The notes under the pieces were generated by a model. That model saw nothing but the letters and a program-made list of their open reading frames with translations. It made no database searches and was not told where the DNA came from. Positions 30,842-38,250 of a DNA stretch of 64,000 bases are shown piece after piece. Each line of letters starts with the position of its first letter. The first letter of the stretch is position 1. The stretch comes from Dactylosporangium vinaceum. Lineage in GTDB: Bacteria > Actinomycetota > Actinomycetes > Mycobacteriales > Micromonosporaceae. The translations under genes were made by a program, and so were the position numbers. The stretch covers positions 6,572,001 to 6,636,000 of the forward strand of contig NZ_CP061913.1 of assembly GCF_019904175.1 (NCBI RefSeq). The letters run 5' to 3'.

Positions 30842-31756
30842 TCAGGGAATGAGGGCGACCTTCCCGCCGGGGTGGCCGGTGCGGACCAGGTCGATCGCGG
30901 CCGGCGCCTCCGTCAGCGGGAACGTTCGCGCGACCGGGACGACCAGGCGGCCCTCGCCGGCCCAGGCGATCAGGCGGGCGCGGACGCTGTCGCGGTAGGC
31001 GGCGCTCTGCGGGAGGTTGCCGGCGATGGCCCTGATGCCGGCCGCGCGGGAGCGCTCGGAGGCGACGATCGTGACCGCCCGGGCCGGGTTGTCGATGGTG
31101 TCGAGGGCCTCGGCGGTGCCGACGGTGTCGATGACGGCCGCGATGCCCGGGGGGATTCGGGAGCGCAGGCCCGGGCCGTACGGGATCGGCTCCGCGCCCG
31201 TCCGGCGCAGGAGGTCGAAGTTGCGCTCACTGGCGGTACCCACGACGGCAATGCCCTTGAGACGGGCCTGCTGCAGGACGCTGATGCCCACCGCTCCGGA
31301 GGCGCCGTGCACGAGGATCGTCTCGCCCGCGGCCGCGCCCACCACGTGCAGGGCCTCCGCGGCGGTGGTGCCGGCCAGCAGCAGGTTGGCCGCGGCCGGG
31401 AAGTCGAGGGTGGCGGGCTTCGCGAAGACGTCCTTCGCCGCGACGGTGACCCGGGAGGAGTAGCCGCCGGCGATGCGGAAGGCCAGCACGGCGTCGCCGA
31501 CCGAGCCGCCGCCGGAGGCGATCTCGGTGCCGGGGCCCACGGCGCTCAGGACGCCGGCGACCTCGTAGCCGATCCTCAGCGGCAGCTCGCGGTCGGTGCC
31601 GCGGTCGGGTGAGAGATGTTTGTAGTCGGCCGGGTTCACGCCCGCCGCCCGCACGTCGATCGTCACCTCACCCGCGCCGGGCGGGGGGACCTCCGTGTCG
31701 ACGAGCGTCAGCACCTCCGGGCCGCCGAACGACGGCGCCACCCACTGCACGGCCAT
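30842..31756 (-). CDS. NADP-dependent quinone-type oxidoreductase (MDR family)
   Basis: The 304-residue protein has the GroES-like domain of zinc-free medium-chain reductases (PPPGAGEVTIDVRAAGVNPADYKHLSPDRG, then IGYEVAGVLSAVGPG). The Rossmann motif is GETILVHGASGAVGISVLQQARL. The zinc-ligand cysteines of true alcohol dehydrogenases are absent, so it resembles quinone/zeta-crystallin reductases. It starts 3 bp after the LLM monooxygenase gene, forming a two-gene operon driven by the leaderless promoter before that gene. Confidence 0.9.
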   Translation of the reverse strand: MAVQWVAPSFGGPEVLTLVDTEVPPPGAGEVTIDVRAAGVNPADYKHLSPDRGTDRELPLRIGYEVAGVLSAVGPGTEIASGGGSVGDAVLAFRIAGGYSSRVTVAAKDVFAKPATLDFPAAANLLLAGTTAAEALHVVGAAAGETILVHGASGAVGISVLQQARLKGIAVVGTASERNFDLLRRTGAEPIPYGPGLRSRIPPGIAAVIDTVGTAEALDTIDNPARAVTIVASERSRAAGIRAIAGNLPQSAAYRDSVRARLIAWAGEGRLVVPVARTFPLTEAPAAIDLVRTGHPGGKVALIP

Positions 31757-31759
31757 CCG

Positions 31760-32869
31760 CTACTCCCCCAGCAATCCGGCGCGCCGCAGGATCGGCATCA
31801 CGCCCTCCCCGAAGTGGTACGCCTCTTCCAGATGCGGCTGCCCGGAGAGGATGAAATGATCAATGCCGATCCGATGGTACTCGCGGATGCGCTCGGCCAC
31901 CTCAGCGTGACTGCCGACGAGTGCGGTACCCGCTCCGCCGCGGACCAGTCCGTATCCGGCCCAGACGTTCGGGTACACCTCCAGGTTCTCGCGCCGGCCA
32001 CCGTGCAGGGCGGCCATCCGCCGCTGCCCGACCGACTCACTCGCCGCGAACTGCCCCTGCACCAGCGCGACCCGGTCCTCGTCGATCCGGGCGACGAGCC
32101 GGTCGGCCTCGGCCCACGCCTCGGCCGCCGTGTCGCGGCTGAGCACGTGGAAGCGGATGCCGTACCGCAGCGCCCGCCCCGCCCCGGCCGCGAGCGTGCG
32201 CATCCGATCCAGCCGCTCGGCGATCTGCGGCGGCGTCTCCCCCCACGCCAGGTAGGTGTCGACCCGCTTGGCGGCGACCCGCTCCGCGGCCGGGCTGGCC
32301 CCGCCGAAGAAGACCGGCGGCGGCTCGAACGGGGCGAACGGGATCCGGGCCTGCTCGATGCGGTAGTGCTCGCCGGTGAAGTCGAACGGCTCGGTGGCCG
32401 CGCTGACGCCCCGCAGCACGGCCAGGAACTCGTCGGTGCGGGAGTAGCGCTGGTCGTGGTCGAGGTGATCACCGAACCGCCGCTGCTCCACCGGGTCTCC
32501 GCCGGTGACGACGTTGAGCAGCAGCCGGCCGCCGGAGATCCGCTGGAACGTGGCCGCCTGGTGCGCCGCGAGCGTCGGCGTGATCAGCCCGGGCCGGAAC
32601 GCGACGAGGAACTTCAGCGTCGTCGTCACCTGGCTGAGCGCGGCGGTGGTCAGCCAGGCGTCCTCGCACCAGGTGCCGGTCGGGGTGAGCACCGCCTCGA
32701 ACCCGAGCTGCTCGGCCGACCGGGCGATCTGGCCGAGGTACTCGATGCTGGGCCGCCGGAACCCGTCGGCGACGGCCCCCAGCGTCGACTGGGAGCCGTC
32801 GCCCGAGCCCACGATGTCCCGGCTGTCCCCGTTCGTCGGCAGGAACCAGTGGAGGTGAAGTCTGCTCAC
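31760..32869 (-). CDS. LLM-class flavin-dependent monooxygenase, SsuD-like
   Basis: The 369-residue protein starts at GTG (MSRLHLHWFLPTNGDSRDI). It has IEYLGQIARSAEQLGFEAVLTPTGTWCEDAW, FQRISGGRLLLNVVTGGDPVEQRRFGDHLDHDQRY and PPVFFGGASPAAERVAAK. These are close to alkanesulfonate monooxygenase (SsuD), which releases sulfite from sulfonates using FMNH2. No ssu transporter or SsuE reductase is adjacent; the downstream oxidoreductase might supply reducing power. A TAAGAT -10 box 6 bp before the GTG implies leaderless mRNA. Confidence 0.88.
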   Translation of the reverse strand: MSRLHLHWFLPTNGDSRDIVGSGDGSQSTLGAVADGFRRPSIEYLGQIARSAEQLGFEAVLTPTGTWCEDAWLTTAALSQVTTTLKFLVAFRPGLITPTLAAHQAATFQRISGGRLLLNVVTGGDPVEQRRFGDHLDHDQRYSRTDEFLAVLRGVSAATEPFDFTGEHYRIEQARIPFAPFEPPPVFFGGASPAAERVAAKRVDTYLAWGETPPQIAERLDRMRTLAAGAGRALRYGIRFHVLSRDTAAEAWAEADRLVARIDEDRVALVQGQFAASESVGQRRMAALHGGRRENLEVYPNVWAGYGLVRGGAGTALVGSHAEVAERIREYHRIGIDHFILSGQPHLEEAYHFGEGVMPILRRAGLLGE

Positions 32870-32875
32870 CCGACC

Positions 32876-32881
32876 ATCTTA
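32876..32881 (-). promoter_or_regulatory. Leaderless -10 box of the LLM/oxidoreductase operon
   Basis: On the minus strand TAAGAT is followed by six bases and then the GTG start. This places the transcription start at or next to the start codon, a common actinomycete arrangement. The aldo/keto reductase gene just upstream has the identical box and spacing (33726-33731). Confidence 0.5.
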
Positions 32882-32912
32882 GTAGGTTTTGGACCGCGGG
32901 CTCAGCGGAGGT

Positions 32913-33719
32913 TCACCACCACGGGTGCTCGTGGGCGATGCCGGTCCCGCCGGTGCGGTCGAGCGCGTCGAGCGCGGCCAGGTCGGCGTCCGACAGCTCG
33001 AACCCGAACACGTCGAGGTTCTGCACGATCCGCTCCTGGTGCACCGACTTCGGCAGCACGATGAGGCCGCGCTGCAGGGACCATCGAATCAGGACCTGCG
33101 CGGGGGTACGGCCCACCCGCTCCGCGATCGCGGCGAGCGCCCGGTCGCCCAGGTGCCGGCCGGTGCCCAGCGGGCTGTAGGCCTCGACCGCGATGTTGTG
33201 GCGCTCGCTGACGTCCTGCAGGGTGCGGCGGTACTCGAACGGGCTGAACTGGATCTGGTTGACCACCGGCGCCGGGCCGCCGAGCGCGAGCACGGCCGCG
33301 ATCTCGTCGACGTTGAAGTTGGAGACGCCGATGGAGCGGGCCAGGCCGCGTTCGAGCGACTGCTGCATGCCGGCCCAGGCCCGGGTCGGTCCACCGGCGG
33401 GCCAGTGGACGAGGTACAGGTCCACGGCGTCGACGCCGAGGCGCTTGAGGCTGCCCTCGAGCTCGGCGGCCGGGTCGCGGCGGCTCGGGTTGAACTTGGT
33501 GGTGATGTAGATGTCCTCGCGGGGCACGCCGCTGTCCTTGATGGCCCGCCCGACGCTGTCCTCGTTGCCGTACACCTGCGCGGTGTCGATGTGGCGGTAG
33601 CCGGCCTCCAGGGCCCACCGTACCGCGTCCTCGCACTCGCGCCCGTCGCCGACCTGCCAGACCCCCAGCCCGATCAGCGGGATCTCGGTGCCGTCGGCCA
33701 GCTTACGCACAGTATTCAC
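32913..33719 (-). CDS. Aldo/keto reductase
   Basis: The 268-residue protein starts at GTG (MNTVRKLADGTEIPLIGLGVWQ). It has the AKR tetrad in order: Asp45 and Tyr50 in HIDTAQVYGNE, Lys in ITTKFNP, and His in LYLVHWP. The NADPH motif LPKSVHQERIVQNLDVFGF is near the C-terminus. It reduces aldehydes or ketones with NADPH in the cytoplasm. The length equals the family standard for 2,5-diketo-gluconate reductase-like enzymes. A TAAGAT box 6 bp before the GTG points to leaderless transcription, separate from the LLM gene. Confidence 0.93.
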   Translation of the reverse strand: MNTVRKLADGTEIPLIGLGVWQVGDGRECEDAVRWALEAGYRHIDTAQVYGNEDSVGRAIKDSGVPREDIYITTKFNPSRRDPAAELEGSLKRLGVDAVDLYLVHWPAGGPTRAWAGMQQSLERGLARSIGVSNFNVDEIAAVLALGGPAPVVNQIQFSPFEYRRTLQDVSERHNIAVEAYSPLGTGRHLGDRALAAIAERVGRTPAQVLIRWSLQRGLIVLPKSVHQERIVQNLDVFGFELSDADLAALDALDRTGGTGIAHEHPWW

Positions 33720-33725
33720 GAGAAG

Positions 33726-33731
33726 ATCTTA
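33726..33731 (-). promoter_or_regulatory. Leaderless -10 box of the aldo/keto reductase gene
   Basis: TAAGAT on the minus strand, six bases before the GTG start, within the palindrome AAGATCTT (33723-33730). No ribosome site is present, which agrees with leaderless mRNA. Confidence 0.5.
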
Positions 33732-33807
33732 GTCGGCGCCTGTCGGATCGTCCGGTCGCCGTTCGTAGCCGGGGTACGAAGGCAACCATCCGCGAAAGGA
33801 CATCGCC

Positions 33808-34386
33808 ATGACCGCCGTGTACACCTGGGACGTCTTCTCCACCCTCGACGGGTTCGGCTCGTACGACGAGCACGGGGACTGGGGCGGCTACTGGAGCAAG
33901 CAGGGCCCGCAGCTGCTCGCCCACCGGGCCGGCCTGTTCACCACGCCGCAGCGCATGGTGTTCGGCGCGACCACGTTCCGTGAGAACGCCGAGATCATGA
34001 CCTCCGGCCTGGACCCCCACACCCTGGACGAGTGGAACGTCCGCACGATGCAGTCACCGGCGACGGTGATCTCCTCGACGCTCACCGACACCCTCGGCTG
34101 GCCGGACGCCACGATCGTCCGCGGCGACGGCGCCGACATCGTGCGCCGCCTCAAGGCCGAGTCCGACGTGCCGCTGCGCTCGCAGGCCAGCCTGTCGCTG
34201 AACCGCTCGTTGATGGCCGCGGGCCTGGTCGACCGCGTGCAGGTGACCATTTTCCCGGTCATCTCCGGCCGGACCGGCACCAGCCCGATCTTCGCCGGCG
34301 CGGCCGACTTCGACCTGGAGCTGCTGGAGAGCCGCACGCTGGACGGCCACATCCAGGAGCTCACGTACCGCCCGACGCTGCACTGA
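33808..34386 (+). CDS. Dihydrofolate reductase/RibD C-terminal family protein
   Basis: The 192-residue protein starts MTAVYTWDVFSTLDGFGSYDEHGDW and contains RMVFGATTFRENAEIM, LRSQASLSLNRSLMAAGLVDRVQVTIFPVISGRTGTSPIFAG and ELLESRTLDGHIQELTYRP. This is the NADPH-binding RibD C-terminal/DHFR-like fold found as stand-alone reductases in actinomycetes. True folate reduction is unlikely without the classical active-site set. GAAAGGAC lies just before the ATG. It is divergent from the aldo/keto reductase gene. Confidence 0.88.
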   Translation: MTAVYTWDVFSTLDGFGSYDEHGDWGGYWSKQGPQLLAHRAGLFTTPQRMVFGATTFRENAEIMTSGLDPHTLDEWNVRTMQSPATVISSTLTDTLGWPDATIVRGDGADIVRRLKAESDVPLRSQASLSLNRSLMAAGLVDRVQVTIFPVISGRTGTSPIFAGAADFDLELLESRTLDGHIQELTYRPTLH

Positions 34387-34390
34387 CCCC

Positions 34391-34500
34391 GCCGGTCACC
34401 ACGCGAACCGCCCGGTCACCACGCGAACCAGCCGAGCAGCGCACGAACCAGCCGAGCAGCGCGGAGACCGGCCGAGCAACGCGCGGGCAGGCCGGCAGCG
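34391..34500. repeat. 20-21 bp degenerate tandem repeat in a 424-bp intergenic region
   Basis: About six units of CGGTCACCACGCGAACC / GAGCAGCGCACGAACCAGCC type follow the DHFR-like stop. They become more degenerate to the right. The rest of the gap 34501-34810 is GC-rich without a supported gene or hairpin. Confidence 0.65.
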
Positions 34501-34810
34501 CGCGCGGGGACCGGCTGGGCGCTGCTCCTCGATGCCGGGGCCGCGGAGGCGGGTGCTTGATGCGGGCCTGCGAGACGCGGGCGGCAAACCAGGCGCCGAG
34601 CGCGGCGGCAGGGAGCCGTCGATGCCAGGGAGCCCTCGGTGGTAGGAAGCCCGCCGGCGGCCGGCACGAGGCCGGCGGTACGGGCGGCGGGGCGCCGAGG
34701 CGGTGCTCACAGACCCGCGGCGCGGCCGTCGCCCACGGCCGGGCGGCCGGCGTCCCAGGAGCGCCGGCTCGACTGGAAGGACCGACCGACCTGTCGTAGG
34801 CTCGCGGCTC

Positions 34811-35089
34811 GTGACGATTGATTACGCAGCTGAGGCCCCCGAGACCGGTGCCGAGCCGGCCGTCGAGTCCTTCGAAGAGCCGGCCGCCGGCCCCGCGGTG
34901 ATCTACACCGCCTACTTCTCCGCCGTCGACGAACTGGTCGAGCACGTCAAGGCGGCCGAGACGCTCAACCTCGGCTTCCGGGTGGAGTCGTACCTGGTGA
35001 CGCCCGAGGAGGCGCCCGACACCCAGCAGGTCGAGTTCGAGTTCACGCTGCTCAACGAGCAGCCGGTTCGCGACGAGGAACGCGACTGA
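34811..35089 (+). CDS. Small acidic protein of unknown function
   Basis: The 92-residue protein starts at GTG (MTIDYAAEAPETGAEP). It has an acidic, probably disordered N-terminus and a compact C-terminal part (VIYTAYFSAVDELVEHVKAAETLNLGFRVESYLVTPEE, QQVEFEFTLLNEQPVRDEERD) with one helix and two or three strands. Codon use is clearly coding, and aromatic and hydrophobic residues are spaced as in a small folded domain. No family is recognised. It lies alone between two repeat-bearing intergenic regions. Confidence 0.6.
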   Translation: MTIDYAAEAPETGAEPAVESFEEPAAGPAVIYTAYFSAVDELVEHVKAAETLNLGFRVESYLVTPEEAPDTQQVEFEFTLLNEQPVRDEERD

Positions 35090-35200
35090 CGCACCGCGGA
35101 CGGTTCCGAGCGGCCGCCACGCCTGACCGGCGGCCGCTTCGACCCGCCACAGTCGCGCACGGACGCGGCCACGGCACGGCAGGCCGCGCTCCCGCGCACG

Positions 35201-35308
35201 TGGCTTCCGGCGCGCATCTGGCCTCGGGTGCACATCTGGCCTCCGGCACGCACTGGGCCTCCGGCACGCGCTGGGCCTCCGGCACGCGCTGGGCCTCCGG
35301 TGCGCGCC
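35201..35308. repeat. 18-bp tandem repeat, six copies, in a 528-bp intergenic region
   Basis: Six consecutive units of GGGCCTCCGGCACGCGCT type fill 35201-35308. A second, looser array of GCCGGCCACCGTCA-like units covers about 35431-35559. An open frame through both gives ASGTRW and KPATVK peptide repeats with no start-site support, so I treat the whole gap 35090-35617 as non-coding. Confidence 0.75.
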
Positions 35309-35617
35309 GGGCACCGGGGTCGTTGCCGTGGGCGACGACCCCGAAGCTCACGCTCCGCGACCAGCGCCACGGCGGCCCGGCCGATCCCGCTCCGGCGTCC
35401 GCGACGACCACCGTCGGCGCCCCGTCGCTGCCAAGGCCGGCCACCGTCAGGACCGGCCACTGCCAGGACCGATCACCGTCAGTGCCGACCACAAAGCCGG
35501 CCACCGTCAAAGCCAGGCCGCTGCCAAGGCCAGCCTCAAAGCCAGCCACCGTCAAGCTGAGCGCCCGCCAGAACCGATCCCCCGTTACCACCGCCTGCCC
35601 GTTGGCGCTGCTCGCCG

Positions 35618-36364
35618 TCAGAGCCGGCCCGACTCGATGATCCGGGCCAGAAACTGGCGTGTCCGCGGCTCCTGCGGGTCGCCGAGCACCTGCTCCGGCG
35701 GGCCCTGTTCGACGAGAGTGCCGCCGTCGAGGAAGCACACGCGGTCGGCGACCTGGCGGGCGAAGCCCATCTCGTGGGTGGCCAGCAGCATGGTCATCCC
35801 CTCGGCGCGCAGGTCGCGGATCAGCGCCAGCACCTCACCGACAAGCTCCGGGTCCAGCGCCGAGGTGACCTCGTCGAGCAGGAGCAGGCGCGGCGAGTTC
35901 ATCAGGGCCCGCACGATCGCGACGCGCTGCTGCTGGCCGCCGGAGAGCCGGTCGGGGTAGGCGCCGGCCAGGTCGGCCAGCCCGATGCGGGCCAGCAGTT
36001 CGAGGGCCTTCGCGCGGGCCTGCGCGGCCGGGACGCGGTGGACGTGCACCGGTGCCAGAGTCACGTTGGCCAGGACCGACATGTGCGGAAACAGGTTGTA
36101 CGCCTGGAAGACGATCCCGATCCGCCGGCGCACCCGGTCCGGGTCGGCCCGCGGGTCGGTGATGTCCGCGCCGTCAAGCCGGATCACGCCGTCGTCGACC
36201 GGTTCGAGGAGGTTGATGCAGCGCAGCAGCGTCGACTTGCCCGAGCCGCTGGCGCCGATGAGCGCGACGACCTGATGGTCGTCGACATCGACGGAAATCC
36301 CGCGCAGCACGTGGCGGTCGCCGAACACCTTGTGCACGCCCTCGACGGACAGGACCGTGGTCAT
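35618..36364 (-). CDS. Polar amino-acid ABC transporter ATP-binding protein
   Basis: The 248-residue ATPase has Walker A GASGSGKSTLLRC, Q-loop GIVFQAYNLFPHMSV, signature LSGGQQQRVAIVRAL, Walker B LLLLDEVTSALDP and switch histidine in LATHEMGFAR. It matches GlnQ/GltL-type ATPases. The start overlaps the permease stop by ATGA, so translation is coupled. It energises uptake of an amino acid bound by the lipoprotein encoded two genes upstream. Confidence 0.95.
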   Translation of the reverse strand: MTTVLSVEGVHKVFGDRHVLRGISVDVDDHQVVALIGASGSGKSTLLRCINLLEPVDDGVIRLDGADITDPRADPDRVRRRIGIVFQAYNLFPHMSVLANVTLAPVHVHRVPAAQARAKALELLARIGLADLAGAYPDRLSGGQQQRVAIVRALMNSPRLLLLDEVTSALDPELVGEVLALIRDLRAEGMTMLLATHEMGFARQVADRVCFLDGGTLVEQGPPEQVLGDPQEPRTRQFLARIIESGRL

Positions 36365-37203
36365 AGGCCGAGATCTCCCGACTGGCGGCGGGCCGCCCGC
36401 AGCGTCACCCAGTCGGTCACCGCGACGAGCGGGATCGCGAGCACGACGAACAGCACGCCGGCGACGATGTACGGGGTGTAGTCGTAGGTCACCGAGGTCT
36501 GGATCTGGGCGGCCCGGATGGCGTCGACCGGCCCCGCGAGGGAGATGAGGCCGACGTCCTTCTGCATCGCGACCAGGTCGTTGAGCAGCGGCGGCGCGAC
36601 CCGCCGGACGGCCTGGGGCAGCACGACGTGGCGCATGGTCTGCCGGTACGTCAACCCGAGTGAGCGCGCCGCTGCCCGCTGTGACGGATGGACCGACTCG
36701 ATGCCCGCCCGGAAGACCTCGGCGATGTACGCGGCGTACGTGAGCACCAGCGCCGCCCCGCCCAGCCACAGCACGGTCGGCGTGCCGCGCAGGCGCAGGC
36801 CGGGAATCCCGAACGCGAACACGTACAGGGTGATGATCAGCGGCATGCCCCGGAAGGTGTACGTGTAGCCGGTCGCGAGCGCGCGGAGCGGGAAGAACAC
36901 GGGCCGGCGCAGCGTGCGCAGGGTCGCGATGGCGAGCCCGAGGACCAGCGCCCCGGCGGCGCACCAGGCGAGCAGCTGGATGTTGAGCCAGAGCCCGTGC
37001 AGTACAACCGGCAATGCTTTGGCAGCGGTCTGCGGGTCCAGGAAGGACTCCCGGACCCGTCTCCACCCCGGTGCGCCCGTGATCGACACGAGCAGTAGCC
37101 CCCCGATCACCGCCGTCGAGACCGCCGCGACCAGGACCGACAGCATCGTCTGGCGGCGTCGGTACCGCTCCCGCTCCCGCTGGATCGCCGAGCGTTCGAA
37201 CAT
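36361..37203 (-). CDS. Polar amino-acid ABC transporter permease
   Basis: The 280-residue permease has a charged N-terminus (FERSAIQRERERYRRRQ), an extra first helix (MLSVLVAAVSTAVIGGLLLVS) and about five more. The His/Glu/Gln/Arg-family motif is ESVHPSQRAAARSLGLTYRQTMRHVVLPQAVRR, which docks the ATPase. A single permease gene suggests a homodimer. Start and binding-protein stop share one base (TGATG), so expression is coupled. Confidence 0.93.
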   Translation of the reverse strand: MFERSAIQRERERYRRRQTMLSVLVAAVSTAVIGGLLLVSITGAPGWRRVRESFLDPQTAAKALPVVLHGLWLNIQLLAWCAAGALVLGLAIATLRTLRRPVFFPLRALATGYTYTFRGMPLIITLYVFAFGIPGLRLRGTPTVLWLGGAALVLTYAAYIAEVFRAGIESVHPSQRAAARSLGLTYRQTMRHVVLPQAVRRVAPPLLNDLVAMQKDVGLISLAGPVDAIRAAQIQTSVTYDYTPYIVAGVLFVVLAIPLVAVTDWVTLRAARRQSGDLGL

Positions 37204-38084
37204 CAGGCGAGCGTCGGTGCGCCCTGGGCCGCCGACAGCCACTGCTGCTGCAGCCGCTGCAGCGTGCCGTCGGTCCGCAGCGCGTCGACGGCCCCGCTCA
37301 CGCAGCCGGTGAGCCGGGAGCCCTTGTCGAGCACGAGCCCGAACTGCTCCGGGGTGCCGGTGGTCGGCGGCAGCTGCCCGATGATGGCGGCGTCGGTGAT
37401 CTCGGCCCCGGTGATGTAGAACGCGGTCGGCAGGTCGACCACGAGCCCGTCGATCTGCCCGTTCTGCAGGGCCTTCTTCGCGTCGTCGTTGTTGTTGTAC
37501 ACCGCCGGACCGGCCGACGGCTTGACGACCTCGGTGATCGAGCGGTAACTCGTGGTGCCGACCTGCGCGCCGAGCTTGGCGTCCTTGAGGTCGGCGATAC
37601 GCTTCGCGCCGGCGATCTTGGAGCTCTTGAGCGCGATGACGGTCTGCGTGACGTCGTAGTACGGGCTGGAGAAGTCGACCGCCTGCTTGCGCTCCTCGGT
37701 GATCGAGAACTCGTTGATGTCGAAGTCGAAGGCCTTGGGGCCGGGCGCGATCGCGTTGTTGAACGTGACGCGGGTCCAGGTGACCTGATCCTTGGTGTAT
37801 CCGAGCTTGCCGGCCACCGCGTACGCCACCGCCGCCTCGAAGCCCTCGCCGCTCTCGGGCTTGTTGTCGGCGAACCACGGCGGGTACACGGGGTCGTCGG
37901 TGCCGACCGTCAACCTGCCGGCGGCAACGGTCTTGAGCTGCGCCGGAGCACAGGACGTAGCCGGCCCGCCACTGCCGGACGCAGCCGGTGCCGCAGTATC
38001 GGACTCGTCACTGGGCGCACAGCCGGCCGCGGCAGCCAGCACGCCGGCCAGCCCGGCCGCCAGGAGAAGGGTCACGGAGCGCAT
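37203..38084 (-). CDS. Polar amino-acid ABC transporter binding lipoprotein
   Basis: The 293-residue protein starts MRSVTLLLAAGLAGVLAAAAGC with lipobox AAAGC. The family 3 domain runs RLTVGTDDPVYPPWF, GFEAAVAYAVAGKLGY, DFDINEFSITEERKQAVDFSSPYY, LGAQVGTTSYRSI, GQIDGLVVDLPTAFY and GLVLDKGSRL. These are typical of glutamine/cystine-type receptors; the ligand cannot be read off. An upstream ATG at 38096 is possible, but TATGAT seven bases before 38084 and the lack of a ribosome site point to a leaderless start here. It is the first gene of the importer operon. Confidence 0.92.
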   Translation of the reverse strand: MRSVTLLLAAGLAGVLAAAAGCAPSDESDTAAPAASGSGGPATSCAPAQLKTVAAGRLTVGTDDPVYPPWFADNKPESGEGFEAAVAYAVAGKLGYTKDQVTWTRVTFNNAIAPGPKAFDFDINEFSITEERKQAVDFSSPYYDVTQTVIALKSSKIAGAKRIADLKDAKLGAQVGTTSYRSITEVVKPSAGPAVYNNNDDAKKALQNGQIDGLVVDLPTAFYITGAEITDAAIIGQLPPTTGTPEQFGLVLDKGSRLTGCVSGAVDALRTDGTLQRLQQQWLSAAQGAPTLA

Positions 38085-38091
38085 GGACGAG

Positions 38092-38117
38092 ATCATATCT
38101 ATATTTCCGATAGGAAA
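38092..38117 (-). promoter_or_regulatory. Leaderless promoter and dyad of the amino-acid importer operon
   Basis: TATGAT (38097-38092) lies 7 bp before the ATG at 38084. Just upstream TTTCC-GATA-GGAAA (38104-38117) is a perfect dyad near the expected upstream promoter edge, a likely regulator site. The AT-rich block contrasts with flanking DNA. Confidence 0.5.
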
Positions 38118-38250
38118 AAGATCTTGCCCGGGCTGTGGGCAGAGCGATATCCCGGCGTTATGAAGTCGCGGCCGGAGCTTGACAACCTGACCGTCATCGT
38201 CGGGCGTCTACCTCTGGCGAGAACGTCCGGCGGCGCTGGGAGTGAGCGGA

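Noticed and set aside
35200..35640. Plus-strand frame with ASGTRW and KPATVK repeats as a gene
   Set aside because: No ribosome site or start context, and the peptide repeats follow directly from the DNA arrays; all frames look alike.
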